NCBI GenBank assembly: GCA_013399305.1
Contig: VXAI01000021.1
Span: 6,433,151 to 6,497,150, forward strand
Direction of reading: 5' to 3'
DNA from: Rostratula benghalensis
Taxonomy: Eukaryota > Chordata > Aves > Charadriiformes > Rostratulidae
Length of the DNA stretch: 64,000 bases
The notes under the pieces are model-generated. The model worked only from the letters and a program-made list of their open reading frames with translations, was not told where the DNA came from and did no database searches. Both the position numbers and the translations under genes were made by a program. Shown here piece after piece: positions 41,791 through 55,653 of this stretch. How positions within the stretch are numbered: the first letter of the stretch is position 1; every line of letters begins with the position of its first letter.

Positions 41791-42673
41791 GAAGCTGGGA
41801 GAGGGAGTCAACATGACAACGCTGAACTCATAAATGTACAGATAGGAGCACAGTACCTCAGTCTCCCCTCAGAGCTTTCTTCTTCTAAATGAGGTAATTT
41901 ACTTGGACCACGTGATAAACCATCTGATAAACAGTTCAGGAAAACATTTTTCATTACACTGGTACAAGTCTCCCATATCTATAGAAAAAAACACAAGCAG
42001 CACACTGCCTTAGCCTGAAGTGAACAGGCAAGGCGGCTACAATTGTTTGCTGGCGATGTATGATAAACTTGAACTGTAGAGGGAACAGAGGTGCCAACGC
42101 TTGCACACCTGCATTAGGCTAAGAATCATGTAGAAGCAAAAAGACATGAATTCTACTGCTGCAGTGGCATTCAAATACATCAGTGCTGGTAGCGCGCTCT
42201 TCTGCCAGGGGAGACCACAGAGCTGCCATCTAAAGACATTGCTACAGTCTCATTCAGAGAAAAACTTACCAGGCAAGAGGTAACAAAGCTCAACACAACC
42301 ACTGCATTAAGTGTCCAGAAGGATCCCCAAAAATAGAAAATATATTAGTTCACATCTTCTGATGCACATTGTCTAACTGTAGGGAAGACACCTGCAGAAC
42401 TGTAAGCTAGTAGCAAATGAGTTACTACCCAACCTGTTATTTGATCTCTCCTTAACTAATATATTTGTAAAGAATGAGTACTGTTATCCTCAGCTTGCCC
42501 ATGAACAATGTCCAACAAATGGATATTGAAAATAAGATTTAGCCAGAGTTCACAATTCTAAAGGAGTTTAAAGAGAACTGCCACAAACACTATGAAGCAC
42601 CAAGTTTGAGGAAAGTCTCAGACAAAGAAATAGTCGCCGAATTCCCTAGCATATAAATCTTACACAAACAACT

Positions 42674-42685
42674 GGGGGGGGGGGG
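42674..42685 (+). repeat. G12 homopolymer
   Basis: Twelve consecutive guanines in otherwise AT-rich intron. Confidence 0.95.
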
Positions 42686-44053
42686 CAAGAGGACATCTTC
42701 AATCTAAAATGATTTCAGATGTTCAGATGCTATGAAACAGACCTGTGCAATCTAGATGTCATGTCTAGACTATTTGAGGAGCAGTGACTACCCATATACA
42801 AAATCACTTGCTTGCAATTTGGAAAGAGAAGTTAAATTTCACAAGTTCAAGCAAAAGAAACCAAGTGAGGTGCACCCATGAAAAAACTGAGGTTTGGTGG
42901 TGGAGGAGGAACAAGGCCAAGAGAAAGAAGGTAAAAAGAATAGCTGGTTTTGGTGAAAAGCATCTTGGTTTCATTTTTCCTCACCTTTTAAACTGTAAAT
43001 CTTTAACCAAGACTAAATTTGTAACACAGTAACATGAAGGGACTTAATATAACTAGAAATACTCAAACTGGTGTTTCTTACAGAATGATTACTTCAGACT
43101 AGGCTGTGGATACTACTACACAAACATTTTCTCAAAATTTTACAAAAAGGGAATTTTTAATTAAGGATGCCCTTACCTATGCAGACTGTACCCCCCCTAC
43201 ATGGCAATTTCCACAGTGGAAACCCTGTGCAGCCAAATCCTCCAAGACAGGTTCCTTCAGTTGTTTTTTCTGTTCCATCCCACCGATAGAGCAGGATTTG
43301 CCTTGGGCTGTGCTGACAAGCTCTACAGACCTCTCTATATCATGAGAATTTATGTTGTGACAGAGTAATATTTTTTCCCTGAACTTGAGGATTTGGGATT
43401 CATGTCTGGTTAATGACTGTGAAGGCAAAGGCTTGTATTCTGGTTTTGAAAAAAAATCATACATCTTTTCCCAGAAAAATAAGGAAAGATAGTCATGAAG
43501 AATAAAATCAATTTTATCCTTGAGATAATCTGAAGTATTTTCATGATGTTTCTTTATGTCTTCTTACTAAATAATACAAAGCATAAATAACCGTGAACAC
43601 TAGAGTAAAGTAGATCATGGAGCATTATGACAGTGTTTACATCAAATAAAACATCCTTTGCATCTTCTCACATATACTAATTACATACCTCATGTTCCAA
43701 AATGCCATCTTGCACAAAGCAGCTGAAAAGGCAGAATGTTTATTCTCCAGCTCAGTTTTGACATGGTTGGACCTCAGCTGTTTCATTACACTCATTTTTT
43801 TTCCCCAAAATTCAAAGTGATGATTTGCTACACGGTAAAGTATCCAAATGCTTTGTAAAGAATATTCTGCTACTTCTTTGTCATCAAATGTGCACATGAA
43901 AGACTACAGTAAAATTACACAATAAAATGCACATCTGTGTAAAAGACACAGCAGCAAAAAAAGTGGTCCCTTCTTCAAGCCAAGAAACCAGAAGCCAAAA
44001 GAATCATGCTTTACAATATGCATCTTGCTTTATAACAAATAGAAGAATCCTTC

Positions 44054-44078
44054 ATATATATATATATTTTTTTTTTTT
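44054..44078 (+). repeat. (AT)n then T12 tract
   Basis: An alternating AT stretch that runs directly into a T run. Confidence 0.85.
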
Positions 44079-46300
44079 CCTGAAATTTTCAAGGTGAAGG
44101 TTAACAAAGTTTTAAATTTAGGTATAGCATGGTTTGTTGTTTTCAGTACCAGAATGGTACTCCACAGAAACAGCAAAGTGAGTGCAACTTGTTAAAGTTG
44201 GTATGACGCATGTTTAAGCAAAGCAATCATGACTTCTAAAAGCATTTCCAGGTTGAGTAGTTGACCAGCAAGAGAAATATTTCCATAACATCGAAAACCA
44301 CATTGATCTTTAGTACAAAGCACTTGCTTGGAATCAAAGGAAATACATACTTGACCCAAAACTTATTTGAAAGATTCACATTTCCTGCTAAATTGCAACA
44401 TCAGTGTAGCTTAACACTGCTTTACACTGGACACGCTGTCACTCTACGCCTAGGGAATTATCTGACCTCCAAAAAATTTGATATTACTTTTGAATAGTAT
44501 TTGCCAACTATATTGAAAATTAGCATATTTGTAAATTCAAGATACACATGACAAAGCCAGTTCATTTGAAATTTTCAACACAGTGCCTATGAACTACAAC
44601 ACAACTCAGGGAGTAGAGACAGATAAATCCCTTCTGTCTTCACTTCCTTGTTTCAAAAGCATTATTTTCAGACTTTTTTTATCTGTCCCAAACCAAAACA
44701 ATCAGTCTGAAATTCATAAAGACAGAACCCTTCTCATAAGAGCCATCTTGATAGGCCACACTGTGATAGTGCTGCAGGGATACCAGGCAACTCGCTTCTC
44801 CAACTGCCTCTCATTAGCAGTAAATGAAGTGTTTATTTGTAGTTCCATACCACACATTGCCACAAATTCCTGTTTCATAGCTCACTCAAGCTACCCACAC
44901 CTAATATCCAATCTGTAAATATAACACAGCACATCTCAACATGCAAAATGCTTGCCCTGAAATTAATTTCCTCCTGATCTACTTTTCAGTCCTCTCTAAT
45001 AAGAAGCTGCCTCAACTTCCAAGTCCTTTATTTATCTCTCCACTACCTCCACAGGATTCTGAATCTGTGCACTTTAGAGAGTGTCTTGCAGTCTAAAAGG
45101 CAGTGTTTGTAGTCTCTCAGATCCTCTTCCTTTTATTCCTTATTATTTAAAATTCAATTTTTCTGTAACGCTTCCTGGCTCTAAACATACACATAGCCAG
45201 ACTACTGGAACACATCAACAGACATCACTCATACATATCACATGTCATCAAACTCCCTGACATTATACTTAATTTAAAACTTGTTCAAAACTTACATAAT
45301 TTTGTAAAGGGAAGCTCATCTCAACTGTCTACTGGAGCATCATTTTCTTCTCAACTTCACAGCAACTGCCACATTCCTTCAGGTAGCAAGATGCACATTT
45401 AAAGACCATATATAATTTCAGACAGTGGCCTCCTCACCTGCATTCACATGCATTTACCCTTAGTATCACTTAAAACCAGACCAAAAAAACCCACAGGCCA
45501 AAAAAACACACACACACAAAAACCACCCACACGCCAATCCATTCACTCAATCCTTAACATGAGTTTTGTCCTGTGCATACATTTCTGTACTGATAAAGGA
45601 AATTTTAAAGCATGTTTTCTACTTAAAGCATATCAGCAATACATAGAGGATGAAAAGGATGAAGGAGCAACTTTTCTTCTCCATTTTATTTTTTTTTCTC
45701 CTATCTAACCAGCTGCTACAATTTGAGTTTTGTGGATTTTTTCAAGCCTTCACACCATTGCTCACCTACACGTGATGAAGCATGACAAGTCATTTGGGAG
45801 TTTCCCACCCTGTATATTTCCTGCAGTTCCAGTAGGCTAAAACAATTAAATAATATTTACCAAAGCAGGATTTTTACCCAACACCTGTAAAAACGCTGGA
45901 TAACAATAAAAATTCTGAGCTTATTCAATGTTTCCCTTATACAAAACACTTTCAGAACACAGATGATAAATGAAGCCTTACAAAGAAAAATGATTCACAT
46001 ATCCTGGTAGGCCAAATATTTGGTCTGGACTGACTATAGACTAAAACCACAGCAAAAACAAAGAGTTTCCAGTAAGTGTGAGCATATCTTATAGCCCATG
46101 TAAGCAAAAATTAGCTCCTTATCCACCTGCCACAATAGCACTAATGCCAATAATGTTTAGGCTGTTCATTATTTCTACCAGCTAAACCCCACACAAGTAC
46201 ATGCAAGCCACTATTGCAAAGTAACATAGGATGATCCCAAGAGTTTGCCTGAGCGCTTAGACACTGTTTGCTCTGCATTCTCTGGTACTACACGAGCCAT

Positions 46301-46322
46301 GGAAGTAGCAAGGAAGTAGCAA
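46301..46322 (+). repeat. 11-bp perfect tandem duplication
   Basis: GGAAGTAGCAA is present twice in direct succession, likely replication slippage. Confidence 0.9.
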
Positions 46323-48237
46323 GGCTCTTGTCCTTCTGTCATTCCGGAATTTCAAAGAACTGGTGTGTCACCATCGAAACATCTCTGAGTTACCAACCAA
46401 CAACTCAACTTGACACAGCTTTAGAGGAGTGCTCTGCTGCCTGAAGAGAAGAGGACTTAGCTGGATCACCTTTTAGGAGGATCACACCACAAAGCAATTG
46501 AGTAGAATGATTTTCAAGTCAAAATAACAATAGCCCAGAACCAAGGAATCAAGTAAATAGCCACAGAATGCAATTTCATCAATGCTTACTTGATTTAAAT
46601 GAAATGGAAACAAATACATGCCAGCCATCACGCAACGCAAGCAGATTGCCGCAGTAGTCAAAATCATTTCATGATGTCATCTTACTAAACTACTGCATGA
46701 CAAACTTTGTTCTTCACAGCTGCAGAAAAGTTCCAAACAATATGTTTAGCTTCCCAACCAAGAACAAAAAGAAAGGGTCCACTTCAAAAAGGCAATCAAA
46801 ATTAACACCATTGTTTGAAACATCCACAAGTTAAACACTATTTGTTTGTGTACTGGCTTTCAAAGGTTAACAGTTTATTTCATTCCCTCCTCCCCTAAGA
46901 ACACAGCTGCCAGAGAGACTTTAATTAAGTGGAGATCAACACAAAGAATGTAATCCTTTGTAAGAGATGCTAAAAAACAATGTTGTATTCAAATAGTTTT
47001 CATTTTAAATCTACAGTCAAGAGCTGACATGTCAGAAGTGTTACTGTGTATTTGCACTTCTTCACTAAAGGGGAACTTTGTAGAATGTGAATTATATTTT
47101 GTTCCTGTAGCATAATATTGTTTCACCTGATCTGTAACCACAGTTAAACAAGTACTGCAAATGCTATTAAATACCTAGGTGACTAAAATGAAAAAACATC
47201 GACAGTAGAAAGGCCTAAAATAAACATCAATTTATGACTATGCTCTTTCAGTTTTTTAGATAATTCTTTTAAAACTGTAATGCAAGAATAAAGTATGATT
47301 CTCTGCTTACGTGCTGTATCACCTACTTCATCACAGCCATCTCCTGCCCCATGAAAAAGCTACACTGCCAAGATTTTAAATATCAAAATGCATTTCTAGT
47401 GCATGCACCATTAGCAGTAAAAGTAAAAACAACAAAAAAACATCCTCATTCTCTACTTTGCAGCTGTAAGAAACTGAAGAAACTTTTTTTTTTAAATCAG
47501 AGCATAATTGAAGGAAACAGAGCCGCATGCATGTCTTGGCAAACAATTAAATGACACTTGACTACGAGCCTGTAATAAATTAATAGAACATAACCTCTCC
47601 CTTTGGAGGTTGTGGCAGGCCCAGAATATTAACTGGAACATAATATAATGTATCTATTACAAAGGAAAACAGGTATTCTTTTAAGTGACAGTAAACTATG
47701 TTCTTGCACGTTAAGTATGCTACTTCAGATAGGTTTCCTACAGAAGCAAGGTTTATGTGATCTGCTGCCTTTAACTCAAATAACTACTGTCCAATGCCCC
47801 TGATTTGAAAAAAAATTAGTGTTTAAGACACCCTGTTGCTTGTCCAGTAGCAGCACTACTAGGGACATTCAAGACAAAAACATAGAGAAAAACATCAATA
47901 GTTCTGTTGTTTATGAAATAATTTGCTAACTTGTTTCTCTGAGTACCTTGACTCTTAAAAGACAGCCCTATTTAAATATACCACAAAGCACCTTAAATTT
48001 AATATGCTTAGGAACACCAGCTGGGTACACTTCCTACAAATTTACCCACTACACACAGTCATATTTACAGCAACACTAATTCTGTCTCCCAGCTCTGATA
48101 TGTCAGTCATTACAGGGTTCAACGCTCAGGTTTTGGTTTTTTTGAGGTGGTTTTGGTTCTGATTAAAGTTACTGCAGGGTGAAACACAAAACATAACTGA
48201 AGCTGTTCCTTTATACATATAAGCATACATATACAAA

Positions 48238-48260
48238 TATTATATATATATACACACACC
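48238..48260 (+). repeat. (TA)n(CA)n microsatellite
   Basis: A short compound TA then CA tract about 370 bp left of the old CR1 relic. Confidence 0.85.
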
Positions 48261-48624
48261 CATAAATTATTCATTGCTTTCAGAAAACGCACATAATAAG
48301 CACATTAGAGGATAAGATAAGAATTCAAAGTGGTTTTGAAAGTCTGGAAAAAGTTATGAAAAATTGTTGAAGTATGACTAAGGTGAACTGGAAAGCTGCA
48401 GAGTTGTCAGAACAGCTGATTGCACATACATGGGATGGTGAAACAGTTATCACTTTGGCTAAGAGGGATATGGAGGTTAATGCAGAAAGTAGACCACAAA
48501 ATGACCCTCAGTGTTGCAATGTTGAAAATTTATTAAAAAAAAAAAAATCAGTCCGATGTCTACACATGCTGCCTGCAAAACCTGCAGATAACAGTCTCAC
48601 TCTTGGTTTTTTATAAGATTTCAC

Positions 48625-48895
48625 TTAAGATACCATATCCAGTTTGGTCACCACACTTCAAGGAGAATAGTAATAACAGGCTTAAAACTGTACCCAAAAC
48701 CAGTTGAGTCAAACACTATGAAAACCCTTCTTAAAATGAGACAGAGAAGCACTGGGGCAGACTAAGAAAGCTGGTTGTGACAGTGCTCTTACTGAGGGGT
48801 TTTAAGACCAAGTTAAACCAACATCCACCCCGACCAGCAAAGGCTACAGCTAACTGTGCCCTGGGGGAAAAGAATGGACCAGGTGAGCCCCTGTT
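48625..48895 (+). mobile_element. Old, degenerate CR1 3' end (relic)
   Basis: Blocks in the order expected for the 3' part of an old CR1 are visible on the plus strand: ATATCCAGTTTGGTCACC, which corresponds to the Tyr-Cys-Val-Gln-Leu-Trp segment of the reverse transcriptase; GGGTTTTAAGACCAAGTTAA; and CTGTGCCCTGGGGGAA followed by GAATGGACCAGGTGA. Between them the sequence is strongly diverged. The copy is clearly older than the two CR1 fragments near 12.7 and 61.6-62.4 kb. Boundaries are approximate. Confidence 0.55.
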
Positions 48896-49199
48896 CAGTC
48901 TTTATTAAGATTCAGGACTGTGGGGCCAAACAGGACCTCTACCATTCACCTAATCCGTTCTTGTCCCCTAGGCTGCAAGTCCCAAGGCTACAATGTTTTC
49001 TGGTGGGTTGTTTTTCCACAATTCCGAACTGTCTGAGTTTACTGTTGCTATTATCACCAGATACTAAGACAGTGTTTACAGAGAACCATCTAAACAAATT
49101 GCAAGAACTTTTTCACTATGTGACAACAGCTAGATTAGAGATCATTGCTGTGAATGTATATTAGGACCATCTTTTCTCACCACTGCTTGTACTTTAGCT

Positions 49200-49560
49200 T
49201 GTATTTACCAATACTGCATTTAATTCAAAATTTTAACATCCAGTCACTCAGTATCACAAGCTCTTTCTGGAGCCCTTCACCGTAAGCTTTACAGCCATCT
49301 ATCCCAAATAATTCTTGTTTTTTCACATCATCTGCAAGTCTCATCCACTAACTATTCCACCTCTCTTTATCAAATATTTACAAGTTAAACCAAAATGGTC
49401 TGCAAACCTTTGGGAGTTATAAATACCAACTTTGCCCATGAATAGTGATCATTTCCTTCTATCCTTTAATTACTCATAATTCTTGGGGATCTTACCATGT
49501 AACTAGCAAGAGCTTAGATTCTTAAAAAAGCTCCACATATGGAAATTTGCTGAAAATTAA
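49200..49560 (-). mobile_element. Old CR1-type LINE reverse-transcriptase relic
   Basis: The minus strand of 49222-49276 translates to GLQKELVILSDWMLKF followed by a stop, matching the CR1 motif of the form LQKDL..LSDW that follows the polymerase active site. Slightly upstream on the same strand (about 49325-49345) is LADDV, corresponding to the FADDT polymerase motif. Further blocks to about 49560 fit the region before the active site. Frames are broken throughout, so this is a fossil. It lies a few hundred bases from the CR1 3'-end relic at 48625-48895 but in the opposite orientation. Confidence 0.65.
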
Positions 49561-52500
49561 GATTGGCAAGACAATGTCAACACAATCTTTGGTCATCTGC
49601 CATAAAAATTGTAAAAAAAAAATTATATGATGCTTTGTACATATATATTAAGATTACTATTGAGATCTAAATCTCATCTTGGTAACTCTCAAATACATAA
49701 GAATTAAAAAATATTCAGAGCCTTCATAAAACCGTAAATCAAATCTAATAAAACATATAAGTTTGTGTTTTGGTTCCTGCAAATCTATTTTCAAACCTTT
49801 AGAAAGCCCAGTTAATATTATGTAGTGAGCACATGCCAGATTTTGATAGTAAGGGATTAGGGATTACTAGTGCTCAGTAACTACTGTTCATTTCTAGACT
49901 TCATATGGGGATTTTTTCTGTAACAGATTTTTCACAGAAACCACACGCTCATCCTTTTGCAGTTGAAGAGTTTTGCAAAATAATCATTCTTGCTACAAAG
50001 CCTGTGCAGTTTGACAGAAAACAGCAAAACATCAGACAGCTGGATGATAAAGTTGATTACCAAACATGAACATGCATAACAGAAACTGATCAGATACTTT
50101 GAAATTCTGTTGAAATATTTACACTTTGGGTTTTTTCTCAACCCAAAGAAGAATGAGTACTATTGGTCTTTATAACACAGGAACTGATTTTAAATCAGAA
50201 TTATGTTCTGCAGTTCAAGAGTCTTCTACTTTGGGATTTCCAAGTATTTTATCAGTAGCTATGACCTAAGTTCTACAAGAAACATGAAACAAGAAAAATT
50301 GCTGATTTTTGGGGTACAGGGAGGGTAAGGAGGAAAGAGAGCAAAGAGGTTAGCAATGGGAGACAATGCAACCCACAAGCTTTATTGTAACTTCAAGCAC
50401 ACTGGCCAAGGATAAACTGAACACACGTAGCTCAGTAGCAAAGGAATATTGCATGGTTTTTATTTTTCAGCATCCTGTCATTAGCCATCATAACTAAGGA
50501 AGTCACCTTGGAGATGGTCTCTTTCCCAAAGACAATATAGGTTCAGTTCAAGTTAAGATTTGTTTTCATTATTAAGTTTGCATAGATCTTACCTTTGAGT
50601 TTTCTAGCTTTAAGTAATGCTAAGCAAGAAAATAACAAGTTATGAAAACAATAGGATTTTGAAGGCTTAACTCAGAATGCTATCTCATTGTAATGAGGAA
50701 CAATCCTCATTTCTGTTAGAATTAAGTAGGGATGTAAATGTTGCTTTATGTCTTCTACTAGGATCCTAACAAGAGGAGCAGCTATGGCTATCAATGAGCG
50801 TGTCTAAAGATTAGACTAGAGAAGCCATATGTTCTTGAACTGCAATTTTCTAAAGCTTTGCCATTTACTACTAACTCGACCATATTTTCTTTAAAAAAAA
50901 GAAAGAAAGAAAAGAAAAAGAAACCCGTAAGCAAACACAAAAACAATCAGATGTTTTTAAAAATGCAAAAACGTCTCACAAGGTCAGAAAGGTAGAAAGT
51001 GTGTTTTCTGGATACTTTTCAAGACCACTCTCTCACAAAAATAAAATGCTTCAGTGACAGTCTTGCCTCTTCCAAAAAGAAGCCATGTGGCAAAAGGGAA
51101 CAAAATAATAAAAACAGCACCCACAAGGATATTTTGTTAAATATGTATGATCTCATCTCTCTTCATAATAAACACTATAAACAAAATATTTGGAAAACAC
51201 AGTACTGAAACAACAACCTTACAAAAGTATCACTGCTTAACACTGTTTACTCAGTGGCAAACCTGGTATCATTATTTATGCAGATTAATAAAACAGGAAA
51301 GCGAATCTTTTGAAAGAAGAGGTTTGAATTCCAAATCACAAACATGTGGCTCTCTATGGTTTTGTTTTCTTTTCAGTTGCCTGTAACTGAAAAAACATGA
51401 CACTTGCTTTGGATGTCCTGCCACATTATAATGCCATCACAGCTGACACACCACAGCTTTGCCACTTGAGTCCTAGTACAACCTATTGAGACGGTTGGGG
51501 ATGTTCTAGTTCTTTTTGTTTTTTCTCTGATGAAAATGTTCAGCCCCTCAGAGCTGGAAAAAGGGAACATATGCCCCATGCCTCAGTCATGTCAATACAA
51601 ATCCAGGTGTCTCAGCTGGAAGAACAATTTACCAGTAGCTTGAGTCAAGACCTCAAGGTACAACTAGTACAACTAGCAAGGAACTGGCAGAAGTGTTGAA
51701 AATTGCTGAAGGGGCAGTTTCCCCCCAGCTAAAGGCCAAACGTGAGTCTTGCACAGGCATTATCTTAACTGACTTCAGCGAAGTGGACCAGAAGTTGTTA
51801 CTTAAAATAAGCACTTAAGTTGTAGCAACTACAAAATATCAAGAGAAGAAACTTAATTCTCCACAGCATTTTGAACACTTAGAACTTGCATAAATTTATG
51901 AACACAAACTCTAAACTCTGACTATTTGATATCACAGAAAAACCTCACATTATTCTGTTCATATGCCTTGTTACCTTGCCTGGTTTGGAAATACTATTAA
52001 AAGGATCCATGCCAAACCTTAGACTTTCTACTACTACACACACTAATTAGTTTTGCAAAAGCAAGTAGCTCCTCAAAGGCATAAAATAAGAATAATTATT
52101 TAATTATATTTCTAAGAAATGTGAGGTGAATCCCAAAGTCAAGGGCAACACTCTGGCAGCCACTCTTCCCTCCCTTAACAGGGACTTCCAACTAGCTCCT
52201 GGGTGGCAGTCAGGCTCTCAGGCAGAGGCCCCAGGGTAAGGCACTTCACAAAAGGTGAGTTCTGCCCAGAAGCCCACCACCAACCACACAAGTCACAGCA
52301 CCAGGAATCTCCAGAAGGACCCACCACTTCACTAAATGAGCTTCTGTACTGCACAAAAGCTATCTCCAGGGTGTACTATCAGTTTTCAAAGATGAGAAGA
52401 GAGAGGATATATAAAGGGTAAATACGATGCAATGAATTCAACAACAATTTTCAACCACATCAGCACCTGCTACCAACTCTTACAGGATCAGTATTGAGAC

Positions 52501-53057
52501 CTGTCCCCATTACTAACCAAAAACATTGAAGAAAAAAATTTCTCACAGACTGAAGTTTCAATCTGAAAAGACTAGAAATAAATTACCAGTACAATACAGA
52601 AAAAAATGTGGTTTAAAATCTGGTTTTAAGTGTGATTTTGAATTCTGTTTTAGAAATTCTAAGTTCTTAAAAAATATGAAACCTACTTCTCTCTTCACAA
52701 GTTGCAAATCAAGAAAACTGAAATCCTTCCATAACTTCTACTAGAATGATGTGTGTTAATCTTAGTTCAAAAATAGCACATACTAACAATAAAGAACAGT
52801 AACAACTTAGTCATTCCACAAGCTTTGTAAAACTACTACCTATTTTTCTTGGAAATTAGACTAATTATGAAGAAACAGCTCTGCAGGAACAAAATGTGTG
52901 GCTTTCTTCATTTTTTAATGCAATTGCAATTTGCATTTTTATGAAAAGCAGCCTGTGTAACAGCATTTAAAAACACAGATTTCCTAATTTACTGTTTTTT
53001 AAAAAGTACTGTATGGCCATTCAACAGTATTTCAAGAATTAAAAGTCCATTACAGTT

Positions 53058-53098
53058 GTACTCATGACATTTTGTCCTTTTGAAAACATCATGAGTAC
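53058..53098. repeat. Inverted repeat with 10-bp perfect arms
   Basis: GTACTCATGA (53058-53067) and TCATGAGTAC (53089-53098) are exact reverse complements. Inside them a further four A-T pairs can form after a small internal loop. Confidence 0.9.
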
Positions 53099-55633
53099 TT
53101 TGTTAGTCATAGTCAGCTTATGCTTACTGCCACTTAGAAATTATATTTATAGATCATAGAACAGTATTCAACAAGAAGGATGAGTGCTTGTATTTCTTTG
53201 TCCAAAGCACAAAGACACGTTAAATGTACAAATTTAAAATGTGAAGCAGTTTAACAATGCAGCAATAGAGCTAAACGGTTTATTGTGCTACAACTAGTCC
53301 AGTTGTAAGAAACTAGGAAGAAACATGAGTGCAAAGCTTTTTAGACAGGCAAATAGCTAACAGCCATAAGCATTACTAAGGGTGCTCTAACCTCTCATTC
53401 TGTATTTTTGATTAGTTCTTCCTTAGCCAAACTAAATGTACCATCTTAAGTCTCAATGCTTAATATCTTTCTCTAGCTCAACTATTTCTGAAAACCTCAA
53501 ACCAAATACTTTTTCTGCTTTTAAGTAAGACTGGGAAAAAGGACTTATTTGCCTAAACTATATTTCTAGCAAACACTCTGTTAGGCCCAAAATTCATAGC
53601 AGGAATGAAACCTAGCCTCTATGGTTATGTGTTGAACTGATATTTAAAGATGTAAAACACAAGAAATCAGACTAACTGGACAAGAGGACTTTATCTCAGA
53701 AAAACACAATGTAGATAAAAAACAGCTAAATGGAGATTAAGAGAGAAAAAGAGGGGAAGGAGGAACGGTCAGACACTAAGATTATTCTGGTGTGAACCTA
53801 AAAAACCAAACTAGATGACAGAAAGAATATTAAAGTACCAGAATGTGTCAAATAGAGTAAGCAGGAACAGTGGCCACTGTCCTACAGAGCAAGGGTTCCC
53901 AAACCACAATGAAGGAATATGCAGCCCACTGCAGAGCCTGAAGGGGACACTGCCAAACGACAGCACTTAATACTCCTGGCATTAATATTTATGGCATCTG
54001 GCAAGAGTAGCTCAACAAAGCCCAGTTTCCAAAGCACAATTTTTCACAACTGAAATCAAAATTCTAGAAAGAAGAGTTGTCATTCCTTTGTATCCACAAG
54101 TATCTGAGAAATCCTCTACCAGAACGTCTCATCTTCCTTCCAGTTACTATTCCATTAGACCAAACGTGTAAGTCTACCATTTCAAAACATGTTTCCAGTC
54201 CTGCTGAAGACCTATCCAAGTGTAAGATGTGAATTTTCTGGGGTTTGCATTTTTGAATCCTAGGAAGCAACATAAAAATTACATTAAAAGGATGTTATTT
54301 CTTCCTTCCCCTCCTACCCCCCACCTCAAATTTCTGATTTTGTAACCCCAGTAACATTCCTTTGTCTGTTTTTATCCATTGAGGTCTTCAGAGTCCAATG
54401 TGGTTTTGTATGCAGCTGTCCTGGATTTGTATTCAGAATTATTATGATGATTTTACATTTTGTGTGTATTAGGATTCCTCTACTACAGCTACACAAAACC
54501 TCAGACTGTACTGTCACTAGTGACTGGGTTCGGTGGCAGTACTAACAGTCTGTTACCTATGTCCACTTCAGTGGAAATTTTGTGATACTTTGCTGTTACC
54601 TTGAGCACAAGACAACTACAAAGCAAACAAAGAATCCAAACTGTGTTCAATGACTCCATTTTTTTCATATTATACAATTTGTACAAGACTGAAATTTGAG
54701 AATTGTAAACAATAGAGACACAGAATCATGATGTTATCTAGTCACTAACAGATAGGCAATAACAAGCATGTTCTTGGCTCACTGAGCAGGGATTTAACTG
54801 CCAAATCCCAATCAACACTAATTGGATTTTCCTTGACTTCAGAATATACCACTGACACCAGTGGAATAATTTATTGCAACAAATACATATAACTGCAATA
54901 CAATTCACAAGACACCAAACAGAAGAAAATTAATCAATATTGATAATGGTATTGTTAGAAATCACTTTTCCCCCCCCACCACTATTTAAACAAGAGGCCT
55001 GAAAATCTTATGTTACTGCAAAGGAGAAGTAAAAGAGATGAATTAAAGGAAGACTTCCTAACCACCAGTATATATTTGTAAGAATCAACTTTCACTGAAG
55101 TTTACCAAGGTTGAACAGAGAATCTATGGTCCCACAATTTGAAATTATTCCACAGCGCTTGTGGCTTGCCTTTGTTTTTTACTTTGTAAGTATCAGTAGC
55201 CAGGAAGGTATTTTAAATTTGTGTCAATGAACTACCATAGCAGTATAATTATCTTCCTCAGTGTTATAAGACTATTATGATTGTGACACTGGAGGAGTTA
55301 AGTGTCATTCTCATTGTCCCCCCCACTGAAAGATACGCTCGCGGTTATAGAAGGCCAGTGCTTAAATAGCATTCAGGCTTGCATAACAAACTGTTTTCCA
55401 TTAACATGCTGCAGGAAAAGTGTCTTTTTGTTTGATAATCCACAAAATTAATCCAGGACAGAAGAGGAGAGAGAGAGTTTCTTTACTGCAATTTAGACTT
55501 AAAATATCCCCCCAGGTATGAAATGCTATTTCCCTCAACAGAATCTGTCATCGCATTCTAGGAGAAAGAGAGCTTATAGAGTAACATTTAGCCTCAATGA
55601 AGGTCTTGACTTAAAATGAAAGGCTGAGGAAAC

Positions 55634-55653
55634 AAAAAAAAAAAAAAAAAAAA
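55634..55653 (+). repeat. A20 homopolymer
   Basis: A run of 20 adenines in intron 1, with no recognised element next to it. Confidence 0.95.

Noticed and set aside
54820..54880. Weak resemblance to an ancient amniote SINE-like repeat (TTGACTTCAG and ACACCAGTGGA).
   Set aside because: Only two short blocks match in memory and their spacing is wrong; not enough to call.
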